From Flabesymbios commensalis (lineage: Eukaryota > Annelida > Polychaeta > Terebellida > Flabelligeridae), in contig OZ024902.1 of the NCBI GenBank assembly GCA_964017125.1, positions 106,436,560 through 106,500,559 on the forward strand: a DNA stretch of 64,000 nt, read 5' to 3'. Made by a program: the position numbers and the translations under genes. Below, in pieces: positions 34,385-49,500 of the stretch (position 1 is the stretch's first letter; each line of letters opens with the position of its first letter). Under the pieces are notes generated by a model. It was given only the letters and a program-made list of their open reading frames with translations. It did no database searches and had not been told where the DNA came from.

Positions 34385-37300
34385 GTATTTTGATATGACC
34401 TTTATACGAGTCGCATCTCGTACTCGTAGATCCATAATATAGTACTGATATAGATATAGGTCAATCATTTGTTGGTTGGAAAGAAAAAAAAACTGTAATG
34501 TCACTATACAGTTTAATTAAAAGTACATCTCAGAGACAAGGAAACAAACATATAACTTTTGCTTGTTAATAGATTTTTAAATTATAGGTCCTATCAAGGA
34601 GGCTATTATATAACCTCCTTGGTCCCATACAGTATCTTATTTGTGCCACATATCAGTAGTTTGGTTCAGGAAGTAGCCATATACAAAAGTTTATTAAATA
34701 ATACATATTTTATCGACATAATTCATATCGGACAGATACACTTATCGTTGATGTAAGTACAATACTAGTAGTAGGCCTAAATCTATATATAAACAAATTC
34801 TAACAATACATTTTTTAAATTTAAATCTACCACAGCGACAGTCTGAACCAAGCTTGATCAAGGTTAGATTATTAGCCCTGCAATGCTTGTTAAGTTGCCA
34901 CAGATTGTTTAAGAAGCATGCTGTATTCTGCTGGATTCTAACACACATGAGACACTTTGTAATAGATTTGATAAATTATCCACTACTACATCGAATTGTT
35001 GATTTGATGACTCATAATTATGGTAACGTCGCACGCAACTAAACAACAAGCACGTGACATCACCCAACGTCGTTTCAATGTTGGACAGGGCTCGTCTGCG
35101 ACGCTGACCCAACCTTAAAACAAACAAAACTTAGGGGGATGTTTTGTGTTTGCTACGTGGATCTTTTTTTTGTACTATCTTGCCTGTTATGCGTTGTTAT
35201 ATCTGGCATAATATGGGCTAGAATAAACATGATAAATATCTTAATCTTTTCAACGCTGAAATATTTTTGCTTTAACCATGGAGACCAAAGGGTTTTTTAA
35301 ATTTGTAGTCATCATAAATGTCTTAGTTAGCGCATTCCGCTTGATTTGAATACCTATGTTATGGGTCTACGGCCATTAGAAATATTTTAATTCTTTCTGT
35401 GCTGGGATCGTCTCTATTATACGTCAGATTTTGACGTCTACAGACGTGAGATTATGACGTATAAAGACAGCCCCGCGCTGAAACGGTTAATCTGCGTCTG
35501 TAGGTCTACTTCATTCGACCAAAGAGCTCAAATGCAACACTATAAATTTAGATTCCACTTCAAATTACTTCAAAAGACTTAAGTACACGGTACACCAACC
35601 TGCGTGTATATGCGTTATTAATCATTGTAATCTAATTTTAGAGTGTGTGTTTTCAGGAGGCGATGATGATACGAAAAGTGATGTTACTGCAAATGGTGAC
35701 ATGAGACCGCTCTCTGCCGAGGTTGTGGTGAAGACTCCACCTCCAGAGAGAAAAGCAAAGCTCTCATTTCTAGGTAGGATATTCAAACCTTGGAAATGGA
35801 AACGCAGGAAGAAGCCGAGTGAAAAGATAGAGAAGCAGGTCAAAGGTAACTATTATTTATTTTGCAAGCGTTTTCACAATTTCCCCCAGACGAGGACCAC
35901 CCATGATCGGGACTGTAATGACAGTGAGTTGTAGTCCACTCAACTCTCCCGGTATGAAGAGTTCTTTGATCAGGTGGACAGAGATCAATTTGTGATACAC
36001 AGCAGTCTGTCCCAATATAGTTTACCCGTACCGGTAAGCCGGTTCATCCAATGTATAGACATGTATTTTAATTTGCGCAGTAAAATTGTCCAAAATAATT
36101 CAATAAGTCAATAACCATGATAATCAGGTAACATGCAGTAGTACTTGGATGAATCGACGTTCGTAATATCGTTTGGTTTTGAACCCCCCTCAGTCCCCTT
36201 CTTATCCCGAACCAATCCCCCCCCCTTCCCCGTGGAGTGCAAAACTCATGTTGTGGAATTGCTTGATAAGACTGAACATTGTTCTGATGATTCTCTGTTG
36301 GCTAACACTGCAAAAATAACGATAGTGTGTCAAGGCTCGGCGCCATGTTTCGTTGCCGATAAAAATCTGCCCTCCTTAAATTGTTAATGTATTTTTGTAA
36401 CATCCTGCCCCTGATTGCTAATTCCAAGGTTTTTTTGCTAATTGCAAATCCGACAGCCCTGAGGATCGGAAGTTATGGTCATTATCATCGTCAATCTCAT
36501 AGCTTAGTTTATTATAACAATCCGAATATGTTTGTCGAAACTGAATTTTGGTGTAGAGTATATATACTCGCAAGTAAGTTATCTATATAACCTCCTTGAT
36601 ACTAGACATATAATATATATATTTACATCACCCCCTTGAATGTGCATTGTGGTCATTATTCGTACTCGTGACAATTTTTATGATTTATGCGACGTTTCTG
36701 TATTTTATAGAAGATTCACTTAATGTGAATATTTTATAAAAAAGAACCAATTTGTACGGTCCACCACCTGCGCCTAGAGGGTTTCTTTTAAAATCTATAT
36801 CAGTTATCTCATCTGTTTCCATTATGGCTCAGTCGCTTGCTTCTGAAGGATTTATGTTTAGTTTGTTCAATGGCGTTTAAAGGTAAACTCATAATTTACT
36901 TCCCATTTGATTTCATATGTCACTACATTAGTCTCTGTTGTATTTATGGAATAAGAGTTACAAGTTGGACAGTTACGCTAAATTCAAAGCAATCCTAAAG
37001 AGCTACGTTTTTTACAGCATGTTTATTATTATTAAGCAGCCCTCTCCGAGGCCACCACTGATCAAACTGAGGGCTAGAACTTTTACGTTCAAGCGTGTTC
37101 ATCACCACTGTGGATATATAAGTATTCAGTCTTGTTGACAATACTTTGAGCTCAATAAGTCTAATAGAATTGACGGAGCGTTGTGTCATAAAATGTGTAT
37201 TTAATGATTTATGTTATAATATCGGGTTTTGTGAACAGTGACTGTGAGTTAAGGAAAACACTCCAATAACCCTCCATGCCCAGTCAACCCCACGTCGCTA

Positions 37301-40300
37301 TTAATTTGTACACCACTCATTTTCCATTTATACATTAGGTGAGATTACGCTGAATTTAAGTACCCGATATTACAACGTCATTTAAACGACCCAGTGAATA
37401 ATTTCTTCCAGGAAAATAGTGTACAGTTTAGCAGCCGTACCTTAGCTGTGCCGTCCTCTCCGAGGCCGTGGATTGATGAGACTGAGAGCGATCTCGACCC
37501 TAAGGTCTGAAAATTGTCCATAACTTTTTAATGGCTGTGCGACATCTGAGATGAGCATGCGGGCATGGAACTGAAATGTTAATTTAACCTGATTATTCAG
37601 GGACATGTCTCAGATATGACCGTCCAAAGAAATGTCCCATGATTTTGCATGGGGTCAATCTGTGGGCTACCATACCTGTGCCAAGCTACAATTCCCCGTG
37701 CTTAAAACTGCTACACCGACATATTATTATGTAGTAACTGCCCCAAATTGTGTAGCAAACTGCTATGCTACACCAGACAAATTATTCCCAGGGTCTTTAC
37801 GACCAGTGCAGTCTACAGCTGTACTGGTCGTAAAGTTGCGTTAACTTTTTACCCACTATCACAATATGAGTTTATCATGATTAATATTAGGCAGTGTCGT
37901 CTATTTACTCTACGATACTCCCCCATTGTCGTAGCTATTTGTTTTCTAAATATCAACAAATTTATGATTTCTGTTTGCTTATATGTCACATAATTAAAAA
38001 ATATCGCAAACCACTGGGAATTTGGTTGATGCCATTTTGATCCCATGTAAAATAGATTTTAATTACTATGGTGACTGATCACCCTGTCACCACCCACTTA
38101 GCGATCAGCTTCAACGCATGCAAAAATAAACCTAGCTCTGATAATCACTGACCAGCGGGCAGGTATCGCCATGTGCGTTTCGCAATTGTTTTAAACGCAT
38201 TCCTACGTGTAAGAGGCTGAGCCTAAAGGGTGCACGCGCCGGGGCAACCTAAATGTGTGACAGACACGCAAAACTATTTACCATGAGTGCCCTGCTGTTG
38301 GTTTCTGTTAGCACCATATCTCGACCCTTAAAGCGCTAAATTAAATAATTGATTTATCACTCGCTTGAAGTTGTCTCGATACCACAACTTCAAGTGGGTA
38401 AAAATTAGTCACTCACATTTGTTCAATTTGAGACCAAAATTGTCCAAATCTTGATGTTTGAACGCTTATTTATTACCCAATGAAGTGATTTGATCGTCTA
38501 ATAAAATGTATGTCGTGCTTGGTGGTGCAGGTGGTGTAAAGGCTAATGATAATGGGCACAAGTACATGGTGTAATGATGCATTTCATCGAATTTCAGGTA
38601 GAAAAACTTGGTATATATGTTACTAGTATATTTCAAAATTTGTGCTATAACTGTAACAAATGTTCGTGTTTTTGGTTCTGTTCGATATTTTTAGTTCATT
38701 TTCAAGGCACTTTAATTATGTAAGACAAGTGAGTACCCTATTGCCAGTATTGGCACCCCAACCAATCACAGTTCACGGTAGAGAAACGTTAGGGGCCGGC
38801 CATTTAATACCAGGGGGTGGATATGTTTTTTTCCTAAAAAATAATTTGTTCACTAAATTGGTCCAAAAAAATTTGCTCTGTGAAGTGTGAGAAAAAAATA
38901 GATTGTTGACAGCCAGCATCTTAGAAATATGCCGGGAACTGCCAAAGAAAGGCAAAAAATTCCTCGCTCCGTTCGGTCAAACATCTAAGGCATATATAGG
39001 TATTAGACTGGCACACTGGGATGAGCATGAGAAATAATACCTACCTTTTAATTTATGGGATTAAACAAGTCTTGGAAAAAAAGTTTGTGACATCTCAGGA
39101 TTTTTTTTGGTTTTTGATCAGGGAGAATTTGTTTTATGTTTTTTTTGCTGGAAGAAAAAAAAAGTTTGGTTAGGAAGAAAAACCATACCTTCCCCCCTGG
39201 TATTAAATGTTAGTCAACTGATCCCTTTATATTATTTAACCAAGGAATATTTCTCGGCATCATATAGGGGGACTTAACTTTCTGAGCAACCACTATTCTA
39301 ACAAAGCTAGTACTGGTGTGTGATAAGAGGCAAAGTGCCTGTTTAAAAATTAAAATTACAAGTCTGGAATGATGATAATGATACATGTATATGGCACAAA
39401 AAAATATCCCAATTCAAAACAACTGTCAACAAAACACTAGGCCGTCTCCACAAATTAAGCAAGATGGGATCATCTTTGAAAAGAGAAATTCGCCGTTTAG
39501 AAACTATTACATAAATGTAGTACTAGTTAGCACGTGGTGTTTTTAAAGATATAAGCCATTTTTTCGCATTGTGTCTTCTTGTACATATCCCGCTGCAGGT
39601 GTCCAGTAAGTTTAAAACATATATGCGTATTTTCTCCAGGCAACGTGGCATATCACACCCGCACAGAATACACCCTCCCCCTCCCCCGCACAGACAGTTA
39701 GTTACCCAATTGTTGGTTGGGTCTCAACGCCATGATCAGTGATGATGTGACAGGGCCGAAGAAATGCTATTAGCGCGTTTGTGAGAAAAATGCTTTGACC
39801 CGAATTATGTTAATTTTACGTGTTTTTTACAATATTTACGATATGTATGCATTTTTAGCTCATCCGGCCTTTAGGCCTAGTATAGGGAGAGCGTATGCCA
39901 TCTAATCCTCTGTCGTCCGTCGTTTGTCGGTCCACCATTCACAAGAAATGCTTCTCCCTCAATTCTTAGCCGATTTCAATTTTGTTTGGTTTATTTGAAA
40001 GAACTCGTGCCTGTGCATTGCGGATTTCAGAAATTTTAATTAATAATTAATTTATGACCTAATTCAGACCTAATTAGGATATAATTTTCATAATTCACAA
40101 GATATGATTCTCCTCCCTCAATTCTTAGTCGATTTCACTTTTGTTTGAAAGAGCTCGTGCCTGTGCGTAGAACTTATTTACAGATATCAGAAATTTTAAT
40201 TCGTTATTAAGGATAAGCTTCTGTGCCATTGACACTCTGGTTAAAACAATGCGAAACCGCCTGACCATGAAAAAAATAAAAAAATAATGTCTTCTAGACA

Positions 40301-40539
40301 TAATTAAAAAAAATCGTGAAGATAAAAGAATACGCCCCTGGTTAATTTTGCTAATGACTGGCGTTTATTTGCATGATAGGTTTCAAATTTAGAGAACATA
40401 AAATTCTAAAAAGCAGACTAGGAGACGTCTGCTTTCGTGTTAGTTTTCATCCTGAATGTCAACGCTTTCTAATTAAACTAGTTTTCTGATCAAGACGTAA
40501 AACCCTACGTAGGCTTACATATTTATTTATATATTGGAC

Positions 40540-40577
<38 letters not shown>

Positions 40578-43500
40578 TATGTATAGTGCACATGATTATA
40601 TTTTTTTAATTATATTTAATTTATATACATATTTTTAGTAGTTATTATGAATATTTTTACTAGCCCATCATTAGTGTGCTTGTTTAAATATGTGAAGGGC
40701 AAGCTGGAATTTAAGTGTACATATCATGTCGATATACATGATATATTTAATATATGTGATTCACAGAACTAACTATGCTAACCTTGCTGTACATATTGCA
40801 TATATATATTTCTATGGCAAATAAGTCAGGAATGACTACGAATTATGTCAATAAAACATCTATTTACATATCTGTCATATATGAAAAATAGAATTATGCG
40901 TACTGTACAGATTGAATAAATAATGTGGATATTTGATTTCTTATTTCGATACGTATCTGTCAAGGTTGTAGACGCAAGTTCTTCGACATATCCTTGCTTT
41001 AATGTTGGCCCACCGTCTGCGACGCTGGTCCAACAATTAAATTTAAAGCAGCATCGTCTCAACGTCGAGTGTTCACTGTGATCTCGTTTAGATAGGTATC
41101 GTACAGGACCGATAATATAAGTAGCTGGGGATTTTGTCAGTAGTCAGCAATGATTTGTATTTTTTACAGAACTTGACAGAAAGATATCTCTACGAACAAC
41201 AAGAGAAGAGTTAATCAAGCGTGGAGTTCTGAAAGAAGTTGATACCGAGCATGGTTTATCTACTGACACAATACCAGAAGCAGAAGACGAATTAGAAGAA
41301 TCGGACGATTTCAGTACGTATTAACAATTTCAATTTCATTTTGTACATCATATTATGTTGATATACTGACTGTTGTGCCAAGACGGTGACCCGACATTAG
41401 ACCAACATACTCTAAATTCCTCCTATTTTAATGGGTTCACGAATTTTTTACATAATGAAAACTATTAACAAAAAAAATCTTTTCAAAATCAAAAGTAGAG
41501 AGCAGTAGACTTCCACTAAGACTGAAATGTCGCTGGCGTGGAAGCCACCCACAATATATATAAAAAACAAGAAATATAATAGATTTAACTTAGGCGAATC
41601 TAGCACAATTAATAAGTTAGATAATTAAAGAAAGCATACATAATTAGGTAAAGTAGGGTCTATGAGTAATATAATGACTGTATCCATATTATGTAGATAT
41701 ACAAAATCAGATAAATGTAATTAAAGCGAAGATAACATAGTATATTATCAAGTGAAAATATAATTAATGTATCATAGCCAAAACACAAACAAAACACATT
41801 CTACGAACTAGTGTTGAAATAATATCTACAATTTTTTTAATGGATTCAATATTGTCAACCAATCAATCAATGTAATCAATCATTAGAAAAAGAGTGTATA
41901 ATAATTTCATTGCTCTTTAAAAGGCACAGCATAATGTTTACATGTCAATTTTGAAAAATGATTTTTTTTTATGTAAAGCTATAATAGCCTTCTGATCTTA
42001 ACTAAAATTACAGCAAAAATCGAAAATATCAAAAGCACTGAAAAAAAACTAAACTAATTTTATTTCCAAGTTGTATACGGCCATGTAAACAGCACTGTGA
42101 GCAGTATGCAACACTTTATACCACAAATACCCAGCCTCTCACACCGTTGCATCTAGGGTACTTCAGAAGTATCCGCCGTTAATTGGTGTGTGAAAGTGAG
42201 AGACTGGTGGGTTAATCTGCATCACCGATTGTCTGCCCAGCGCTGGGCCGACAGCATCACCATGTGGCCCAATGCTTTTCTAACATTCAATCATCATTTA
42301 GGTGTATAAATAGTTTCTTTTGGGTTATCTGGATTCTTAGAAATGTTGATAAAAAATGGGGTTTTTTTAATCTGAAAAATTAAAATAAGATTGAAATCAT
42401 GATCGGTGGGATACATTGCTTCATGCAAAACAAAATACCAATACCAAAATACCAAAATTGATGTCATCCTACGGAGGCCCTTTAACATGCCATAACATTT
42501 CCAGCATTTGTTACTTGTTGTTGCTCACTATCATATATGATCACGCTGACTGTATCGGCGATAGTCAATATATCTTATATTCTCATACAGTGCAATCATT
42601 CATTTATCTATCGGTCACAGACTAACACTTACTAGTATCAATATCTGTCTCATTCATGTCACTTGATGAATATACACGGATAGATATAATGTGGACATAA
42701 TTGTTATGCGTCCTCCCTGATGTATGATATCTTCAGATTTCATTAAATGGACGTATCTGACACTTTAGAAAGTGGCTAATACGTCTCTTTACAACCAATG
42801 TATCGACATATATTAGGTATAAGACGCCCCTTTTCACTATATCAATATTTCACTATCACTAGTATATAAGTAGTATTTGCATGATGACACTAAATGCGGC
42901 CTGGTATGTGTGTCACGGACGAATTACTACTCTGGTCATCGAGTTAACTTTTTGGATACATTATTAGTGATATTGTGATACTCGGGTCTCTTTCAATATC
43001 CTGAACCCCGGGCTGGGGGCAGTTTCAAGACTGTTACATTATACATCTTTGTGTATTATGCTTCTGTACTGTACTCTTGTATTAGACTATTCTAATTTAA
43101 ATATTAATGTCCTTAACGCCACGTTACATGTGGCGTCTAGATATATATGTAGATAGCATGCTTAACTCTGAATTTATGGAATCTTGGGATTTAGTCGTGC
43201 TGTTCAACAACAGTTCAAATTCATGAGACCAATACCACTTAAGAAAATAAAGATATACAAACAATATTAATATATGTGAATGGTCAATAAGACTCCTACT
43301 ATGTGCAGTAAAATTACAGGGAGCAAAACAACTAAAATGATTTGCATGTTTTAATATTAATACTTTTTTATATTTTGAAACCTAACCGTTTAACCAACAC
43401 GAATGATTTTGTTACACGGAGATAACGTCATTTAAAAGGTATTTTCGGTCACTTTTGTAGGTCTCATCAGAAAACAAAACGAAATGAATTATGATTATAG

Positions 43501-46500
43501 GATTGAGTTTAACCTGCATTAACGCCTTATTTTTAAATTAATCTTTAATTTCTCTGATATGTAACTTATTTGAGGCTATCCTGTATGGTCATCTGTCATT
43601 TTCAACCAGTTTCAACTGTTCGGAATTTTATTTTACTATGCTCCGTGAGTAATAATTTGATAGGCCTATACAAATTATATATATATAATATAGTATTATG
43701 CGCATTATACATGTCGCCTACGCTAAAGTAGAGACATTCCTGGGAGATTACTAATGCGTGTATTGTATACTAGTAGCTGATGCGCGCAAAACAACGGATA
43801 CAGTAATAATACACGCTTACTTGTAAGACTGATTTATCGCATCGTTGCATTTTGTGCTACATTTGATTTTGAATGAAAAACTGAAATTTAAAATTATATG
43901 TAGGCGTATATAGTCATTGTTTTCATTGGTATATTCTACCATCTGTATTATTCTGTAGCAAAACCAGAGCGTTTTGTTTATTTACTGATGATTTAATATA
44001 CAGACCACGTCTGATATAGGCACATATATAACCGTGCTAAATGGCAAGTATTCAAGCATGAAGCAGCGGTACAACGTCAATTTCATGGCGGCCACAATCT
44101 CATACGTCGCTTTATCCACTCCCTAAACGTTGGCGATAGTTGATTTAGCTTCTCGCATCAGGTCGCTGGGCTTGTTTTACATGGGCCAGAAAGTCCCTGG
44201 TTCTGTGGGATTTGCTGTCAACTGACCTCCCCTTTCGCATCAATATGAACTGGCCCATTGTAACACAGCAGTATGTCGTCAGCTGCTGAGATAGTCAGAT
44301 AACTAGGGAAGACAGGATCCTACACGTAAACACGTCGATTGTATAGAATCGCAGCTGAACGGAATATAAATGACCGTGACTGCTCTTGTACCAGTACAAA
44401 CTGCTTTCTACACCAAGAAAATATGCTGTTTACGGCCGACAGCTCCATTCAGTAGTGTATCTCTACTGGATGGATGCCTGTGGGTTTAAGGTTTTGATCG
44501 AGGTAGCTGTGATGGCCGCCATATCGCAATGTCATTGCAGAACGGAGGCAAGCGAACCACTGTTAGTGTGAATGCAGTATTTATCATACTATACGTACAG
44601 TGTCCAATGTACAGATCACAACTGCAAAGTGCAACGCAAAACATAATGATTGCGAGTATAGGAATATCCATATAGCCGAAAATGGGATCGGCATGTCTCT
44701 CTAAAGGTTTGTTCTATAAAAAAATATATAAAAAATATAAACAGAGTGTGAGGATTGCAATATGATGTGTGTACCTACTAGTATACGTCTGGATGGCAGG
44801 CGCATAAATACGATGTCAGTCCTCTTATTTACAGTACCGAAGACGCCTGGTATCCCGATATTATATTCTCATCATACGATATCTTTCATATCAAATCAAA
44901 TTCTATTACACACAAATATAATGTACATTATAATGGTATACAGGCTGAAGGAACATGACCAATATAAACGCATAGGCATATACAGGTCTACCGTTAAATA
45001 TTAAACAGCCAATGACATTGACTATTTCATTGACATTGGCTATCATAATCTGTATCTGCAACACATTAATCAGAATATGACTATTTCAGTAGGGCCTATT
45101 ATTGACGCGCGTGAAAAATGACATAATAGTTTCGAATCGGTCTATTATTTTAATCGGGACTGACAAAATCATTTTGTGCACTGATTTATAAGTGATAGTG
45201 CAGTGATTAACGCCATTATAGCAAATAACTAAGCAGTGCCACTGGCTAAATTGGGCGTGTCATCCCGGCGGGTTGGGGAGACTGACTGTACATAGTAGTA
45301 GAATCAATACAATGACTGTAGCAGGGGAGTGGCTGGTGCCTTATACACACCACTCTGTAATAGAGACAGCATCACATCCAGTAATTCAGCACATATGCCA
45401 GCATAATCATGCAGCCACAAACATGTATAACAACCTCACACTTCCTGTCACAGAACTACATGTCTCCTATTTAGCAAAATATGTTTTAGTAAATTTACAT
45501 ATAATTTATAATTATATCATCTCCACGTCGCTGAATACCTTTACTGTTGTCTACGGTATCTCCATCTGTATACATATATAGGGGTAAAGTTAAAAAATAC
45601 TAATTTATATTTTGGTAATAAAAATTAGCATTGTCAAATAATTATAAATCATATAGTATATTATTATATGCTTATCTATTAAATACAAACTCAGTTGGGC
45701 AATAACATATTGAAAGTCTGATCTACATACATACCCCAGTACAGACATAACATATGTAAGGATAACAATCATCAAAAATATACACACAAAAAATAATACA
45801 TTATACATGCCCATACATACATATATATATATATATTATATGTCTCCGGTATCTCCATCTCTACATTTATATGAGTGTATATTTTTTAGATGTAGGAGTA
45901 TACAATAATACGTAGAAATACAATATTTGTACAATAATAATATATATAGATATAGACATAGGTATCGATATATAACTAGTATACATACATGTATGTGTTA
46001 CAGTGTATATATACCGGTATATTTTATGTTGTAATTATGTATTCCTGATGTGTTTTTCTTTCCAATTTAGTTATTATTTTATGACTAAAAGACAAACACA
46101 TTTAGGCTACCAAGGGAAAAGAAGGTCACACCGCTGGTTGAAATAGAGCATGTGATAAATACATGTACACGTATTTCAAAGCATGTATGCAGCAAGAGCA
46201 GCACATTATTGATGGCTGCCTATATAATAATTGCACAAAAGGATTGGCTTTTGACCAGCGTAGCTATCTCCAATAGATAACAAATAAGATTACTTCATGC
46301 TAAGTTGTGTATGCTGGTATATAGTCTACTTTAATACTAAGTATTAATTGGAGTGTATTAGGTACCACTTCTATGTGGATTTGATATTTGCCAAGATGCA
46401 GCAGTAGGCTTCAGCAAAATCTGGCCTCAACCCGCTCTTCACTAATTTATATTGGGGTCAAAACGAAAAAAATACCATAGGGTTTGTAATTTGAACTGGT

Positions 46501-49500
46501 GGTTAATCAACCAGATTAAACTATTTTAAACCAAAAATTATGTTTATTACATGTATGTTATCCAAGATTTCATAGTAGCCAGTGTTCATTCTAGGGGAGT
46601 GGGCTTGGGGAATCCAGAACCCCCCCCCCCCCATTTAGAATTACTGGGGGTAGGGGGCACACAAATCTGAACCACAAGTTTTTCAACGGTACCAATGTGC
46701 CATCAATTTTAATAAATACCGGGTTTAATATAGCTTTAGAATTTACCTTGGTAGGTTTGAAAATTTTCCTGACGCAAATGGGTTAAACCTGACTCCTGAC
46801 TAGCGCATTTTCATCAGAATAATGATGGCAGACGAAACGGGCAGCGAACATGGACCTAGCGCGCTCCGTACCCCTCCCCCCCCCCCCTACCACTTTTTAA
46901 TTTCTCATATAAACCATGGTAGCACAGAGTAAATTGTATATTTCTTGCATTTAGGCTAACCCTAGATTAGAAGAAAATATCTCTATTTGGAAACAAATAT
47001 ATTTTTACTGTATACCTTAAACACAAATCACAATATCTTGAGAATGCTTATAGAGGCTTGAAAATGCTGAAGGAAAATATGATTATCAATGTTATGCCTT
47101 TTGTTTTGCCATTTAATATAAACAACCAGGAATGGTCAGCATTTTTTCTGATTAAATTAGGCCTAAAGATAATAGTGTTAGTCATGTTAATTGGGGCTTT
47201 ACTTGAAGTATTTGTTATTACTTGTATATACATGTAACTTTGTTCTCATATTACTTACACATGTTACACCTCTCCAAGTCCCAATCAAGTCAGGGTTTCC
47301 TGCAGGCCCTTTTAGGGGGGCGGGGGGGGGGGTCTCTCCCCTTAAAGTGACAACTCCCCCCGCAAAAAAAAACCACTGCCCGCCACCCTCGCACAGCAAC
47401 TCCTCTCCCCGCACATCAGCACTCCCCCCCCCCCCCAATCACTCTCAATTCGCCCCCAAAACACAAAATCCTCGCAGGTGGTGAAATTAGCAGCCGCATA
47501 CCTAGCGTTTAATGAATGAATGAATGAATGAATGAATGAATGAATGAATGAATGAATGAATGAATGAATGAATGAATGAATGAATGAATGAAATCTTATA
47601 TAGCGCATGTATCCAGCCGGAGACTATTCAGAGCGCTGAACATCGAGAGTAACTTAGAAAGGCCTGTTATCATTCAGATACCAACTCAGAAAAGGTGTCT
47701 TGTATATTGGTATATGGAAAGTGAGGTATGGCAAGTAAACCTGTAACTATAATTAAATGCAGTAATTCTTGGCACAGCAAATGTCAATTTTGGTGAGCTG
47801 TCTCATCCATTATAAAGGTATCCATTATAAGTTATACTGGCATATCATTATATTAATAGACTATTATTACTACTAATATACAGATCTTTTTGTGAATCTT
47901 GTAATCTCAAACGGACAAGCGAACATTATTTATGTTATTGTTAATAATCATCAATATAAATGATCAATTCATTATTATCTACCATAGACATGTTTAGTAT
48001 TTGTATTTTATAATAAGCTGCATTTAACCCTTTCAGTACGGGGACAGACGTTAGACGTGAGAATCTGTTATACTGAAATGTTAATGTATGCGACTCATCA
48101 TGAATATATGATATCCTTTCTTATCACAATTTGAATCTATGCGATCTGTCATTGAATTTGTCCAGTGTTCCGTTTATTTATTTTTTTGCCATTTATAATG
48201 TTCTGTCCTGTCCCATGTCCTTGAACCATTTCACTACAGTACAGAATAATTAGCAATCTATCTGTTTCATTTGTATCCTCATCAAACACCGATTAGATTG
48301 TATCACACTGTTGAAAGAGACCCCCGTCACAGTCACGGAACTGATTCCAGGATGTGATGTATATATATGTAAATCTGAGTACTTGGCAGTAATCTATGAC
48401 TGACTGGAGCCAGCTACAGTGTAAAAATAAAGTAATGAGCTGGTCCATTTAGCACCTGCAATTACAACCTAATGTATCCTTTACAACAAAATATATTCAC
48501 AGCTTATGGATGCAAATAGGTGGCTAACATGTATCATTTATATTCACTTTTCTATTGTCTCATGTAAAACTAACAGACAGGCCTAACATTATTTAAAAAA
48601 CTAGTAAATAATACGTACATAAAGAAATTATGATTTATACTATAAGCGACGAATTAATGTACAAAGACATATCACTTATGTTTATGATATGGTATTCATG
48701 AATGAAAGTTTCTGCAAAGTATATAAATCACTGACTTATCGGTGTGAACGTCATAATTATAAACATTAACACACCATTTTATTTTCAGAAGCGGTAAATG
48801 AAGCAAAGGCTGAACAAGATGAAATTGTTGCGAATGGAGCTCCAACAAATGCCTCCTCTTCAAGTGAAGAAAAGTATGCGATGCCCAATAGTATTGTTGG
48901 TGTTGGGGACACTGGCAATGGTTTGGTGCCCTCCACCATTAATGGTGATCACCAGCAAGGAGGTAGTATGGTGCGGCCGATCAGTGTGAATCATTCACAC
49001 CATCATAACCTTCCATCACCTGGAATACGTCCCATGTATGGTGAGTGAAGGTATACAAATATCACTTTGGCCTATGACCCATACTTCCCTCTATGAGCTG
49101 TTGCAATGGCAGGTTGCATTGTATACAAAAAAAAAAGTACAACGATTTAATTTTCCTTATTTTGAACTATTTTGTTGGATTTATATAATGTTTACTTTTA
49201 GTGCCGCTATATACTTATTTTCTGTTTTCACCTCAAAAACGGACAAATGACCTTGAGATTGAAGAATATTCACTTTTGAGGGTCATGGGCCAATTTACCA
49301 TGTTGCATTATGCGGGACATCCGCAAAACCCTGCAATAATGAGGGGAAGTGAAAAGTACGTTGTCAGATTCAGTTTAAGTTTTGCTGATTAAATTAGCTC
49401 GTAAGTCGTTTGACAATTGTGCAGCGTGGGCATGTTATTGCATGTATTGCTAATGGCTAAATATGGTCTGTCTGCGGCAAAAATATGATCTGTCTACGAT

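Larger units (their letters stand above)
35846..41169 (+). other. PHACTR: PHACTR intron 2
   Basis: 5.3 kb. It holds the MITE at 38801-39209, a Helentron-like end at 39857, a (TA)n run at 40543-40573 and a worn MITE at 40970-41076. The rest (36.0-38.3 kb) shows nothing I can name; a fragment CCCTTAAAGCGCTAAAT lies at 38328. Confidence 0.7.
41314..48788 (+). other. PHACTR: PHACTR intron 3
   Basis: 7.5 kb, the largest complete intron. It holds the repeat at 41970-42490, ATGGCCGCCAT at 44513, GC/poly-C patches (46618-46632, 46877-46889, 47315-47450), the (AATG)n array at 47508-47592 and a MITE end at 48026-48110. The stretch 42.5-46.5 kb is otherwise featureless AT-rich DNA with small TA runs (45828-45842). 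Confidence 0.7.

Noticed and set aside
45005-45042. Inverted AGCCAATGACATTG...CATTGACATTGGCT
   Set aside because: Pairing is broken by several mismatches; too weak to call a structure.
47342-47608. Open frame encoding His-Ser-Phe-Ile repeats (also near 23578-23838 and 50021-50206)
   Set aside because: Pure translation of (AATG/CATT)n microsatellites.
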